A stretch of 64,000 bases of DNA. Source: Poecilobothrus nobilitatus. Lineage: Eukaryota > Arthropoda > Insecta > Diptera > Dolichopodidae. The DNA lies in assembly GCA_947095535.1 (NCBI GenBank), contig OX352772.1:314350018-314414017 (forward strand), in the 5' to 3' direction. This document shows positions 45,117 to 56,555 of this stretch, piece after piece. Position 1 is the first letter of the stretch; the number at the start of each line of letters is the position of its first letter. The notes below the pieces were generated by a model. The model saw nothing but the letters and a program-made list of their open reading frames with translations. It had not been told where the DNA came from and made no database searches. The translations under genes were made by a program, and so were the position numbers.

Positions 45117-47662
45117 CTATTTTGAAAAAAAAGCTTTTCTGGCTTTCATTCGAGAAAATTTTAATCGCAAATCTTCAATATTCAAATCATTCACAATGTC
45201 GCTTTCAATCGAAATCGTAGCCAAATTGTTCAGTCTATCTTGACTCATGCTCGATCGTAAATAGTTTTTTATAATTTTAAGCTTTGAAAAGCTTCTCTCA
45301 GCACATGCTACAGTAATTGGCAATGTAAGAAGAATTCTTAATGCAACAGATACATTTGCATAGATTTCGTTTAAATTATTTTCATACAAAAATTTTAAAG
45401 ATTTTTCTGGTCCCAAATTTTCGCAAAATTGAGAGGAAAGGGATTTAAGTTCAAAATGTAATTCTGCTCCTGAAATATCCTTTTTAGTTCCTTCAGTCAG
45501 TTTAGTTTCCAATCTGTTGCAACAAATTTTTATATCTTCATCCGGCATCAAAGAGAGACTTTTGATGTCGAATAAAAATTTGAATGGTTCAATTCCAGCT
45601 TGAAAGGCTTCAAATCTATCTTTTATCACCTTTGTAGCACATTCAAACATCTTATCGAAAACATTTTGCTTGTATGTTTTCTTTGGACATAAATTTTCTT
45701 CTATAATTTCTCGCTCGTCAAAAAATCTTTTTCTTTTTCTTTCCCTTCTAGCGGATTCTATGGGAAAACAATTATCCACTTTCAAAATATAAGCAAGTTC
45801 TTGAGCTTGTAAAATAATGGTATCAAATTTATTTTGGTTATAACTTTTCTTCAAGAAAGTCATTGTTCTTTCCAGTGAAGTTGAAGCCTCCATAATATTC
45901 ATTTGAATTGATTGAAGTTGTTTGCTTGCCAAATTAATTTCAAATAAAAGTTCATACCAAATCTTGATTGAACATAGGAAATCGAAACTTGTGATTTTTG
46001 AAGCAATTGATTCTGCTGTAATTTTCACAACTGCTTCGTGTGTTGATTTAGCAACATCTTGAAGTGCTTCATAAATTTTTGGCAGTTCGAAGTGAAGAGT
46101 TTTTATAGCATTGATGTGACTTTCCCATCTCGTATCGCTTAGTGGTTTAAGAGTTAAAGATGGACATTTTGACTGCAAAATTACCCATCTTTTTGTTGAC
46201 GCAGAAAAGAACTTATAAACTTCTTCAATCATGTTGAAGAATATGGCAATCTGGGATGAACACTTTACTGCATCTACCACTACTAAATTTAAAGTGTGAC
46301 TGCAGCATGGTATATAATAAATGCTCGGGAGTTTTTATTTAGAATTTGAGCTTGAACGCCCTTTCTAACGCCCTTCATATTCGCTCCATTATCATAGCTC
46401 TGGCCTCTGATATTTTCAATTGATAAGTTATAGTTTTCTAGAGAATCGATTATCGCTTTTGTTAATTCAATTCCGGTTGAACCATCTATCAAGTGGAATC
46501 CAAGAAAACTTTCATTTATATAAATTTCGTTATTAATATCCACGTCTACATATCGAATCAGCATCGACATTTGTTCCTGGTGGCTGATGTCTGGTGTACA
46601 ATCAACAATAATTGAAAAGTACACGGATTTTTTGACCTTCTCTAAAATTTTGTTTTTTATGCAATTGCCAATCAAGTCCATAATTTCATTCTGGATGCTT
46701 TTTCCTAGGTAGTGCACAGATTTTGGGTTTGCTTTTGCTCTTAACAAATGTTTCTCCATAACCGGGTCGAATTCGGCTAGAAATTCTAAAATTTTTAGAA
46801 AGTTTCCGTTATTGTCTTCATAAACTTTGTCAGAAGAACCTCTAAATGCCAAGTTTTGTTTTGCCATCATAATTGTTAGAGAAATTAATCTTCTTAGCAC
46901 GTTGTCCCAATGTTCCACCTCCTTTTTTAGGCTTTTGTCCATTATGGTATCCACTGATGTTCCCTTCTGTAATCTATTTTTTAGTTCCATCCATTTGCTG
47001 AAATAGTCAAAATGTTCAACACTTCGCTCGTGTCGTTTTAAAAGCTGTGAAATATGTCGCCAATCATTAACACCATTGCGAGCTAACATAACAGCAACAG
47101 GATTTAAAACAAATAGTTTGCAGCAAAAACAAAAAACTTTGTTAGTTTTTTTGGAATAAACTAACCACGATCTCTGATTTTTTTCACCATTATCCATAAT
47201 TCTGTAGAAATAATGATTAGAAAAACTTAAATTTTCCGAGTTTTTGGGATACTGGCTCAAATTTTCTTTGAAATTGTCGGGTCCTTTAATAACAGTATGT
47301 TGAATGAAGTCTTTGTTAATAGCTTCTGGCCAGTCACTGATATCATCAAAACATAATGCAGTAACAACTGATGCAGTTGCCGGTTCAATTGTTGGCCTTA
47401 TTTCAATTGTATCAGCAGAGTCATTAGAGTTGGCTACACGTACAGTTGCCGGTTCAACAGAGTCACTTGTTTGTATTAATGTTTCTGTTTCAGATCCCAC
47501 TTCAATATTTTGAATAATGTCTATTTGATTTATATTGGCCAATTCATGACGACGAGGTTGCAACAAAAAGTTTCCCAACAATGTTTGATTTTTCTTCATT
47601 TGCTCCTCTTTTTTTTGTCGTTTTTGTTTGTATTCCCAACCAGAAAGTTTTCTCTTTTCCAT
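45117..47662 (-). pseudogene. ZMYM1-like hAT transposase with one frameshift
   Basis: The first reading frame (47662 to 46289, 457 codons) starts MEKRKLSGWEYKQKRQKKEE, a basic, Lys-rich leader. A TTF-type zinc finger follows at about residues 150-235 (Cys178, Cys180/181, His211, His217). The DUF4371 region then has the first catalytic Asp in IIVDCTPDISHQEQ (Asp354) and the second in GQSYDNGANM (Asp424). Just after NSRAF the frame shifts at about 46311-46322, within tattatata. The second frame (from about 46312 to 45117) resumes with the conserved HTLNLVVVDA. It continues with SDTRWESH and ends with the hAT dimerisation domain around VACAERSFSKLKIIKNYLRS. No other stop is present. The total, about 845 residues, is a normal length for this family. 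The shift looks like a two-base AT insertion, so the gene is only just inactive, or the base count is a sequencing error. The protein would cut and rejoin DNA in the nucleus. Confidence 0.93.
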
Positions 47663-47890
47663 AGTTTTCTTAGATAATAGTAAAAATACTTATTAAAAAT
47701 AATAAAATTTTAAGTTTAAATTAATTTGATTTACTTACAAATTTCTATTCTTTAAATTTACGACAACAAAATCCTTTTTTTTTTATATTATAGATTAAAG
47801 TTAATATCTAAAATTTATAATGTTTGCTAAAAAATTAAAATGAATTATATAATAAGCACTGACTAGTGACTACTTACCAGTATGTGGAAT

Positions 47891-48210
47891 CAAACTAAAC
47901 TAGAATGAAAATTCGCTGCAAATAAGAAATTTCTTTATAAATTTTCCGCCTACTTAACTATTTTTCAAAAATGATTTATTTATTTTTCAAATTGGACACA
48001 TTCACACATTATTAAACTAAAATGGAAATTGCACTGGAAATAAAAAAATTCTTTAAATTTTTTCGCCTACTTAACTATTTTTCAAAACAAAAATATTTTT
48101 CACAGATGGAACAATATTGTTCAAATTGGACTAGTTATTAAACAATAGAATGGAAATTTTTATGAAAATAACAAATTTCTGTACAATTTTGCCGCCTTTT
48201 GTATTTTTCC
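47891..48210. repeat. Subterminal tandem repeats of the hAT element, three units of about 120-125 bp
   Basis: The units begin caaactaaactagaatgaaa (47891), attaaactaaaatggaaatt (48011) and attaaacaatagaatggaaa (48136). The first two share cgcctacttaactatttttc and ttcaaattgga; the third is shortened. They lie between the gene start and the right end. In other hAT elements subterminal repeats bind transposase; that role is inferred here. Confidence 0.75.
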
Positions 48211-48263
48211 GCCGTGGCGCCTGCGTGAAAATCACGCATCGTACGCGCCTCACGCCGGCCCTG

Positions 48264-48271
48264 GGGGTACG
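48264..48271. repeat. Right 8-bp target duplication of the hAT element
   Basis: ggggtacg, identical to 44932-44939. Confidence 0.95.
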
Positions 48272-49640
48272 TATAGGTTTATATTTTTTTATTATCACTT
48301 AATATCTAGAATCTGAATGTTTCGACTTTTTAGGTTATCGATAATTTGAGTATCTTCGATTTCAGATTTGTTCCTTTAAATTTTACAATTTTGTCTAATG
48401 ACCTTTCTATGTTTAACCACATCCATTATGTAATTTAAATCCCTTAAAATTTTTGAAAAGCACTATTTTCCAATATTTATATCTGAAGTTCTATTGAATA
48501 TTTTTTTCAATCTAAAAACGGCTCACAAATAAATGTAATGCTCTTATGTTTTCAATTTTAAAATCATATTCAATTAAAAATCTTCATTATTTTGTCTTTT
48601 GTAATTATTATATAACTAGTGAAAAGGCCAATCACATGATGTGCGCCCGGTGAATAAAAAATATTTTTTTAAATACTGTATTGTATTGTTAATCCGAACC
48701 GAATCATTTTTAAATAAAAAAATTTAAATTTTGTTTTTTCTTTTTTCGAGTAGGAAAAAATTGGGTCACATGCTGGGAATGGCTCATGTCTTATAATAGA
48801 TAATCTTTGATTGATGAAATATTAAAATATGTATATACATATGAACGTTTGAATATATTTTTGCCTTTCTTTCTCTTATACACACATATATATAATTTGA
48901 ATATCTCATTTCACTATTAAACAATATTCATTTTGCTTAAAAATGTCAAACTTCCATCTTTTTTATTGTTTCTATAATACATAGGTATGTACATATATAA
49001 GTGTATTAACATGCAGTTAAATAATGGTTAATATTCCATTCACATTATTAAACTACATATTTGAGTTGCACTCTTTTTTACTAATATGTTTTAATGCATT
49101 TTTCTACAACAAAAAAGTCTATTTGCAAAAGTAGGTAGAAATGTACGTACAATATATTTTCTTAGTTTATTCATATCCACTATGTATAGGGCAAACCATA
49201 AACTACATAAACTATCAAGAAGCTCAATTTGAACTCTGAAGAAAACGAACTCTGAACTCTTTGAACTCTGAAAGCTCAACTGAAGAAAACGAAAGCTCAA
49301 TTTATCCCACTATTTACATTGGCTCTTATGGGAAAAGTAAAAGCTAAATAGTGGGGTAACTTTAAATCTTTAATAACTTCTAAAATAGACATTTTTTTGA
49401 AAAAATTTCTAAGTGAACCTTAAAATTCATAATTTTTTACACTATCTGAATACAAAAAAAAATTGAATTTATAATGTTTTTTATTTGTAAAAACGTTGAT
49501 AAAAAAAAGTCTACCCGAATTTTGTAAAATTTTTTCATTTTTTTCCTAAAGCTTAAGGCTCTTTAAAGAGAGCAATAATTTGCTACAGTAATAGCACAAA
49601 AAAAGTGAGCGAATTAAATTAATTTGAAAAATTGATATGG
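48272..49640. other. AT-rich stretch with short GAACTCTGAA repeats
   Basis: At about 49205-49300 the words gaactctgaa, gaagaaaacga and gctcaa(t/c) are repeated in direct order. This makes an open frame on the minus strand that is not a gene. Otherwise AT-rich without assigned features. Confidence 0.45.
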
Positions 49641-49641
49641 T

Positions 49642-49660
49642 ATTTATTTCGTGTGCATAT
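49642..49660 (-). terminator. Possible poly(A) signal downstream of the terminal exon
   Basis: On the minus strand an AATAAA lies in acgaaataaataccat, about 50 bases past the stop codon at 49695. It is weak evidence alone because the DNA is AT-rich. Confidence 0.3.
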
Positions 49661-49694
49661 AGTAGATCTGTATATGAATAATATGTATTTAAGT

Positions 49695-49800
49695 TTATGT
49701 ATTTAAGGACTGAGATGCAGCAGTTAAATAATGATCATCATTTTCGTCATTTTTATGATCTGGTGTTATATGTAAACTTGAAGATAATTTTCGAAGATAC
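49695..49800 (-). CDS. Candidate terminal exon of a host gene (minus strand)
   Basis: The minus strand has a pyrimidine tract and acceptor, ctttttcttccctctattag, ending at 49801. The 106 bases that follow give one base completing a codon, then YLRKLSSSLHITPDHKND, then ENDDHYLTAASQSLNT and TAA (49695-49697). This polar, acidic C-terminus is unlike the Lys/Phe/Asn noise around it. A stop and a nearby AATAAA follow, so it fits a last exon. The frame continues open upstream through the tract, as expected by chance. No family is recognised, and the upstream exon would lie at higher coordinates, possibly beyond the window. A pseudo-exon cannot be excluded. Confidence 0.4.
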
Positions 49801-50973
49801 CTAATAGAGGGAAGAAAAAGAAATTTACTAAGAACTGAATATGTAGATTTAGAATGCGCATAGATTAAAAATGACATTATTATTGTATTATAACTATACC
49901 TTTTCACCGAGTTTTTTCTCAATTCTCATTTCTAAACAGTAATAATTCTCAATTTTCTAAACAGTATAACACAATATAAGATTTATTTTTAAACAAAAGC
50001 CAGCCATTTAACTAAACTGTATAAATTTTATTTTTCGTTTTACATTTATAATTCGATTTACACCCAGGGACACAACAAGTACGAACCATAATTAAAAAGC
50101 AATAAAAAAAATTAAATTAAAAAATATAAATATTGCATTATTCTTAATGCACCTTATTTTTTTTTATAGTGTGTATCGAAAAAATAAAATTGCTTATCAA
50201 AAATTTCAGGTTCTTTTTTTTTCCAATACTTGTACTGATACTAAAAAAAATTGATAGAAAGTTAATTTTTACACCAGTATTTAGGAAAAACTCTAAATTT
50301 TTTTTTTAATATATAATTTATATATTTTCATTAAAATGATATATATTAAAACTCGATATAAAATTAAATTTTGTAAAACTTAAACTTTTAAAAAATTGAC
50401 AGATAGCAAAGAAAAAATTTTTTTTGTTATTTAAACATTTCAAAATGGCTGGAGTCAAGAAATGCTAGAAAAAGTTGGAAAATATATTTTGAGAAAAATA
50501 TAGTTAAAAATTCGAGTTGAACCTTGAATTCTTGATATGTGTTACAAAAAATTTTGAATTTTATTTTAATATAAATTTCGATATATTTAGGGTAGCATTT
50601 CATATTTAAAGTTGTAAATGAAAATTGCTAAAATTTCTTAATTTTCTACTTTTTTCTAAGCAAAAAAATGAAAAAAAGAAACTGTCAAAACTCTCTCAAT
50701 TTTCACAATACATGTTTAAATTTTGCACTAATACATTCTTAGGGGTCTTGTTCCGGTCTTGATATTTATGTAGTTTATGGGGCAAACATATCAGAAAAAA
50801 AACAACACTACATACATATACATGTATTTTTAGGATGTAATTTTCGGTATACCAAAATGAATGCGTTTCGGTGCGGGTATAATGTATTGGTATTAGGTTA
50901 GGTATACAGCTGTAACAATGTGTATTATTAGTATTAAGTAAGAAATATTGTGATTGTGTGTACTCTAACATTT
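49801..50973. other. AT-rich stretch
   Basis: The minus-strand open frame at 50696-50971 has a more balanced composition, but no domain, acceptor or donor supports it. It stops at the border of repeat copy E. Confidence 0.45.
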
Positions 50974-51785
50974 AAAACAAGGTAGAATGTAAATCAACGG
51001 TTTTTAAAAGCGCACATTTCTAAACTCAATACAAACTGTTTAGAATTTTGACTTGGACAAAAATTTGAAAATTTCATGTAACAAGAAAAAACGTGAAAAT
51101 AGGACATTTTTGAAATTTTGAGGAGCCGTAAGTCCGGAATCCTATATAACTAAGAAAAGCCGTTAACACGCGTAAAAATATATTATTGAACCTTTAATTT
51201 TCATGCCTCGCCGAAGTTACAGGTGTTAAAAATAGCAAATTTTCAATTTTTGAGGCGTAATAACTCTTAAAGAGGGGGTGCTACCAAAAAATTTTCTGAA
51301 GAAACTTATACTAATTCTAAAAGTTCTTTCTTGTCTCAAAATTTCAGGTTTCTATCTAAAGGCGTGCCGGAGTTATAAAAAAAGAAATTTCATGCAAAAT
51401 ATGGTTTTCACATAACGGTAAATTTAAATACTAAATTTAAAAAAATTGTATAATTTTGATACTAATTTACAAAGATAAAAGAAATACCTGTCGAATGACG
51501 TTTTCAGATTGAAAACATCTTAAGCAGAACATAAGATATATGCATTTAAAAATAGGGCTTTTTCAAAGTTTGAAGGGGTGTAGCTCCGTAATGGGAAGGG
51601 CTATATGAAAAAGTTGTTCCACAAAATTATTTTTTTTATGAGACCTACCCATGGTTGAAATTTTTTTTCTCTATCTTTAACGGTGTAGAAGTTTTTTAAA
51701 CAGACATACGAACGACCGGACGGACGGACAGAGTGAAACTAATAAGCACATTTTTTCAAAATTTTTTTGGAAATGTGCTAAAAAG
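50974..51785 (+). mobile_element. Dispersed repeat family C, copy E (near full length)
   Basis: It starts acaaggtagaatgtaaatca, then cggtttttaaaagcgcacat, and contains all internal family blocks. These include gccgtaagtccggaatccta, tcgccgaagttacaggtg, taaaggcgtgccggagttat, tttcacataacggtaaattt, tgtagctccgtaatgggaag, acctacccatggttgaaa and taacggtgtagaagtttttt. It ends cggacggacagagtgaaact ... tttttggaaatgtgctaaaa. Length about 812 bp. A short terminal inverted repeat (gcgcacatttc / gaaatgtgc) is the only end symmetry. No protein. Confidence 0.88.
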
Positions 51786-52834
51786 GGCAAGCGAATAGCA
51801 GCAGCACCAGAAGATTGTCTCTTATTATATTATAAGATTTTTGCAATTTAGTATTTAAATTTGGTACATAATATAAAATATTTGTAACGTTTTGCTTCCT
51901 TTTGTGAACTTATGCTTTTGAAATTTTTTTAATCAGAAGAATATGGAAATTTTGATAGGAGGAATATTTTTGGGAAGTCTTGTACTACATTTGTAAGACT
52001 TGTTAAGAGTCAAACATTGAAGATTCTCTATTTTTAGACATATTATGTAATATTGGACATTTATTGATATTTTAATACAAAAATTAAAGTAGTAACTTCC
52101 GGTAACGTGTCCTTTCTTAATTGTGTTATATTGGGTTTCTTTAAAAATGAGGGAAAAGTTCTTTATTTCTCGCATTTTTTTTTGTATAAAAATTTAAAAA
52201 AAAATTATAAATTTTAATGTTATATTGAATTTTGATTGTTTTTTTTTGAAAGTATATACCTTTAAACACTTTTGTTTTTACATACATACAAGCCTGTTTA
52301 AAAGAAATATTTATCTTCTAGGATTATATAATTATATATACGCTAAAGAACTATTAATCTTTTACAGTAGTATTCATCACCTTTTGGCTACCAGAGTTTA
52401 TGTATAGCTTCTTACAAGAACTAAACTGAATGCTAAGTTTCGAAAATTTTAAAACTTAAATAAACTAAATTTTTAAAATTTAAAACTTAACTAAATTTTA
52501 TTTTAAATTTTAAAATTTTTTATAGTAATAATATTATAATGTTTACCACATAATATTTGAAATTTAGTATTAACATTTTTTAACGTTGAATTTTAATAGA
52601 AATTATCTCGAAGATATCAAAAATACTAATATTCAGATTTAATTATATAATTCGGAAATATTTATTTATTCTTTAAATTTCTTTATACATCTAAAATAGT
52701 GCAGCTTCAATGATATAAAAGAATATAAACACTCTGTAAGATTAAAAGAGAGAATTTCATGCAATTTCATGCAAAAATGTCCAAGTTCATGTCATACCTT
52801 TATATTCGACATGTATATAAGTAAATATATTTTT
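51786..52834. other. AT-rich stretch
   Basis: No gene is seen. The word taagtttcgaaaattttaaa at about 52435 recurs at about 55420, hinting at an unrecognised repeat pair about 3 kb apart. Confidence 0.4.
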
Positions 52835-52965
52835 GTTTTTGCCTGTTGAAGGTGTAGATCTTCCAAGAAAATCAAGAAAATTTAAGCTCCCTTGTGAGTG
52901 TGGAATTTTTACCCATTAAAACCACCATTCTCGGTAGACATTATAATGGCATAAAAATCCTCTCT
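52835..52965 (-). mobile_element. Diverged 3' part of SINE-like family S2
   Basis: The order gttgaaggtgtagatcttcc, then gctcccttgtgagtgtgg, then acccattaaaaccaccattc parallels the S2 3' end at 28998-29090. Low identity, tentative. Confidence 0.4.
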
Positions 52966-54300
52966 GCAAAGCAATATAATGCTTAAGTTAAGAAATAGGA
53001 TGACATATAAAACTTTTGGTTAAAGCAATATTTGAAGATAATTGTAATTGTTTCGTATATTCGAGATTCTGAAACATTGCTTTTTGCCTTATTATATATA
53101 TGTGTTATATACAAGATTATTGGTGTTAAAATTAAGCAGCTGTATAGATAAGTTTGAAGAGATTCCATCTAACAATCTCCAAATGGAGAATAATTAATTC
53201 GATTAATGTATGATTAGCGTAACCATGAGATGACTTTTAATCACCGATTGCAATAATTTTGCAGACGGTTTTCAAGACTGTATAGTGTTGAAGTGGAGGA
53301 TTGAATTTGAGAAACTTTAAAGAATCTTAACAGAGAATATAGTGTAAGTCATTAATAATATAAATAATTTCTTTAGAGTATAGGTTTGGTATGTGAAGTA
53401 TAATGTATTTTATCTTATAGACAAAATTTATCCAACGCACGTGCTAACTTTAAAAAAAAAAAAGTTAACTAAACAAGTAAAGGTTAACTTGATAACAGAT
53501 AAAGTTCTTTTAGTTTTTAAGTATTTCTGACCATGTTTCGAAATACTATTTAAAGTTTCTAACTAAACTTTTTTTCTTTGTGAAATATATATCAATTTTT
53601 TAAAGTATTATTTTACATTTTAGTTTCAATCAGTCAACAAAATAAAAATATTTAAATATCTTTTGTCAAAATTTCAAGATGAGTAAATTTAAAAAAAAAA
53701 AATAATAAAGAAAAGAAATAAATGTGCGACAAGTGTTATAAATTTTTATTATTAAGTCATAAAAATTCAAAAAAAGAAAATCAAAAATCTTCCGGAAAAT
53801 CAATAAAAAATAATCATAACATTTGAAAATAAATATAGAAAACAATCGAAAATTTTTTTTTTGTTATAATATGCTTCCCGGAAAAAATCAAAATTTTTAA
53901 TAAAAATAAAATAAACAAATTTAATTTTAATATATTCTAAGTCTGTAAGCCAATTTAGTGGTGGATAATAAGTATCTGTTATCAAAGACATCTGTTGTTC
54001 CAGATATATATACTTATATACATTTGTATATGTATGTATGTACATATTTACATTAATACTTATAAAATATAAGTATACAATAAAAATGTTTTTACAAAGA
54101 CAATAATTGTAAGGATCGGCAATAATAATTTTTTTTTTTTAATATTAGACAATATTAGGAAATTTATATTGTTTTTCATTTGAAGATTTTTTTGTAATAG
54201 TTCAATCTCCATCAGGATTGATTAAACTGAAGATTGATGAAGATTTAATATTGAATCTCTAATAATAAATTGTTATAATAATTTAAATATTTTTTGGTTT
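52966..54300. other. AT-rich stretch
   Basis: A minus-strand open frame at 52983-53168 starts MESLQTYLYSCLILTPIIL and could be a small hydrophobic peptide, but nothing else supports it. TGTA microsatellite words occur near 54018-54045. Confidence 0.4.
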
Positions 54301-55400
54301 GTAACTTCCTGTATCCTTAAAGTCCTCTGTACTTACATATATCTTAACTACAGATTTCTTCTTAGGTTATTTGCTTTCGTTATCTTTTACTTCGACTTGA
54401 ATTATTTTAGATTTGTTTTCTTTCTGTCATTAGGATAATCTCTGGTAGTTAATCTTTAGTTAAAAAGCTTGGTAAAGGAAGCCTATGTTATTTGGCTGTT
54501 ATCCTTTTATTTCTTTTTCATTTGATGTTTCAATTGCTAATTTTGTGATAACTAAGTTTAAGTGTTTTACGTGCCATGTCACTTTTCGAAATATTATCTA
54601 TTCCTTTCAACTTTTTATGAAAATTAAAATTATAATCTAGGTATCTATTTTTTTTAGCAATAATAAATCACTTTTTCGATTAAATCTTTAAAGTGTTTTC
54701 TGTTCGTCCTTATAAGTTTCCTTTCTTGTTGTTAACTTTTGTTATAAGATTCAGTAACTGTTGTTAACTTTGTGACATTGAAATAAATGCTTATTACTTG
54801 TTTGATTTTTATTGATTAGTTTCATATTGTCATATTTATATTTTCATATGTGCGTCATAATTTATAATTTTGTATGTCATTCATTTATTTTTTATGTGAT
54901 TGCCTTCCATAATTGAAATCTTGAAACATCATTAAAACATTTCTAAATTCACTGTCTTAAGAGGATTTAAAGTTCGCCAGTTCATGTCTATAATTTTTTG
55001 TTTCCTTAACTCAGTTAACACTTGGATTACTTAGAACATGTGTTCTTGGATAATGGTGGGCCTGTAAAATCTATGAGTTGAAGTTCTTCTCAATGATAGT
55101 GTAATCGACATGATCATAGACAATATTTTCGGGCGTTTCTTTAGGTGCATTTTCCTTCTTTTCTAATGCTTATTATTCTGTATGTATAAAATTTAGTCTA
55201 TTTGGACGATCGTTCGTTATCATCATGTTTCATAAATTTTAAATAGCTTCAAATTTCTTCATCTAGTTGCCCATTTATTTTTTTTTTTTGCCCTTAGCTT
55301 CTAATTCATACTATGTTAATTTTTTGCTTTTTGTGTCCGCTCTTTTTTTCTTAGTCAGCAGGTCTTCCACTATAGTTTTTGATAGCCGTTTAATATAAAA
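54300..55400. other. Complex region, probably a decayed transposon
   Basis: The sequence is less repetitive than its surroundings and T-rich on the plus strand, so the minus strand is A-rich as in a retroelement sense strand. One minus-strand stretch near 55060-55150 reads APKETPENIVYDHVDYTI, then IEKNFNS and a stop. No domain could be named. A LINE first open frame or LTR-element polyprotein remnant is possible. Confidence 0.3.
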
Positions 55401-56439
55401 ACAAATGTTATGATGGTAAGTTTCGAAAATTTTAAAACTAAATAAAGAATTAGCTTACAGAATTATTCAATTCTGGTCTTGACAGACCCATCTAAATCAA
55501 ATTTCTCAAATATTTTGCATATAATATAGTTATATTGAGGTTAAACATATTAAAATTAAACAGATCATATAATTAGAATATATTATCACTAAATATTAAT
55601 TATACCGCAATTAAAAAAACGAAAACAATTTTATCTCTTTTTTTTATAGTTTCCTATAAAGTTTTCATAGGTGTAAATATAAATGGTTTATGTATGTCTT
55701 GTATACCAAAAACCAGAATGTTTATAAACCTAAGAAAACATACTGGCAACAAAAAAAGCTATTTTTTTTGTCTTTTTGTTTTCTAAACAACATTTTCTTC
55801 CTTTTCTTTTTGACCAAAAAACATGCACTTAAGTATATGTATATATATACTGTATATATATTAAATTGTTTCTGCATTGATGTATGGAGTTAATGTAAAT
55901 GTTATATAAATATGTTGTTAATATGGTTTGTAATACGAATTCTTGAAAAAAAAAATGTTTTAAAAAGTTTTATCAGAAAATTTAATATTTTTATGTATGG
56001 GTGGGTATGTATTTTTGTAAAAATATATTTAGTTATATATGTAGAAATAGGTAATAACGTTGCAGAATTATATGTACTAAGTGATCTAATGATAAATTTA
56101 GGATAATCTTAAATATAGTACATACAGTAGCGGTAAGAAAAATTATATGTGAAAGTTACCAATTTGGCATTTACTTAAATAAAATTTTTCATGTTAGCTG
56201 TAAAATGTGTGTTTTGCAATGAAATACGGGGAAGCGAAAAGTGTTTTTTTTTAATTACGTCAACTTAGTGAGTCTAATTATGTTATAGTTGTAAAACAAT
56301 GTAAACACATTGATTTAGGGGAACGATAATCATAAGATTTACACTGTCTTGTATAAGAGGTAAAGAGTTTGAATTTGCATAATATTGCCAGTTTTAATAT
56401 GACTGTTGTGCTTATAAACTTTAATAAAACTAGTTTAAG
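55400..56439. other. AT-rich stretch
   Basis: Open frames at 55690-56106 are low complexity. No gene or repeat could be assigned. Confidence 0.45.
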
Positions 56440-56555
56440 AAGCCTTGCCGGCCTAGTGGATAAGTCTGTATGGAATAAACATTGTAAACACAAAGGAAGT
56501 GTGTAAAAGGAAGAGCCGTATAATTTTCTTGTCACATTTATGAAGTATAGAGAAA
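56440..56555 (+). mobile_element. SINE S1 copy lacking a recognisable B box
   Basis: The A box GCCGGCCTAGTGG starts at about 56447. aacattgtaaacacaaagga follows, but the B-box region is deleted, and the sequence joins ggaagagccgtataattttc and tcacatttatgaag of the body. Diverged, dead copy. Confidence 0.65.

Larger units (their letters stand above)
44940..48263 (-). mobile_element. Complete hAT-superfamily DNA transposon
   Basis: The element is 3324 bp long. The left end is cagcaccggcgctagagttt and the inverted right end is cagggccggcgtgaggcgcg. They share CAG, CCGGCG and further scattered bases, so the terminal inverted repeats are short and imperfect. A perfect 8-bp TSD flanks it. One minus-strand gene fills 45117-47662. 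Upstream of its start are three subterminal repeat units and a GC-rich end; downstream are an AATAAA at 45053-45058 and a GC-containing left end. The perfect TSD and nearly intact gene point to a fairly recent insertion. It is the only long coding region in the window. Confidence 0.95.

Noticed and set aside
47304..47513. Plus-strand open frame of 69 codons
   Set aside because: It is the antisense shadow of the hAT transposase N-terminal region.
50696..50971. Minus-strand open frame of 91 codons next to repeat copy E
   Set aside because: The composition is fairly balanced, but there is no domain, splice site or start context. The frame is not distinguishable from chance.
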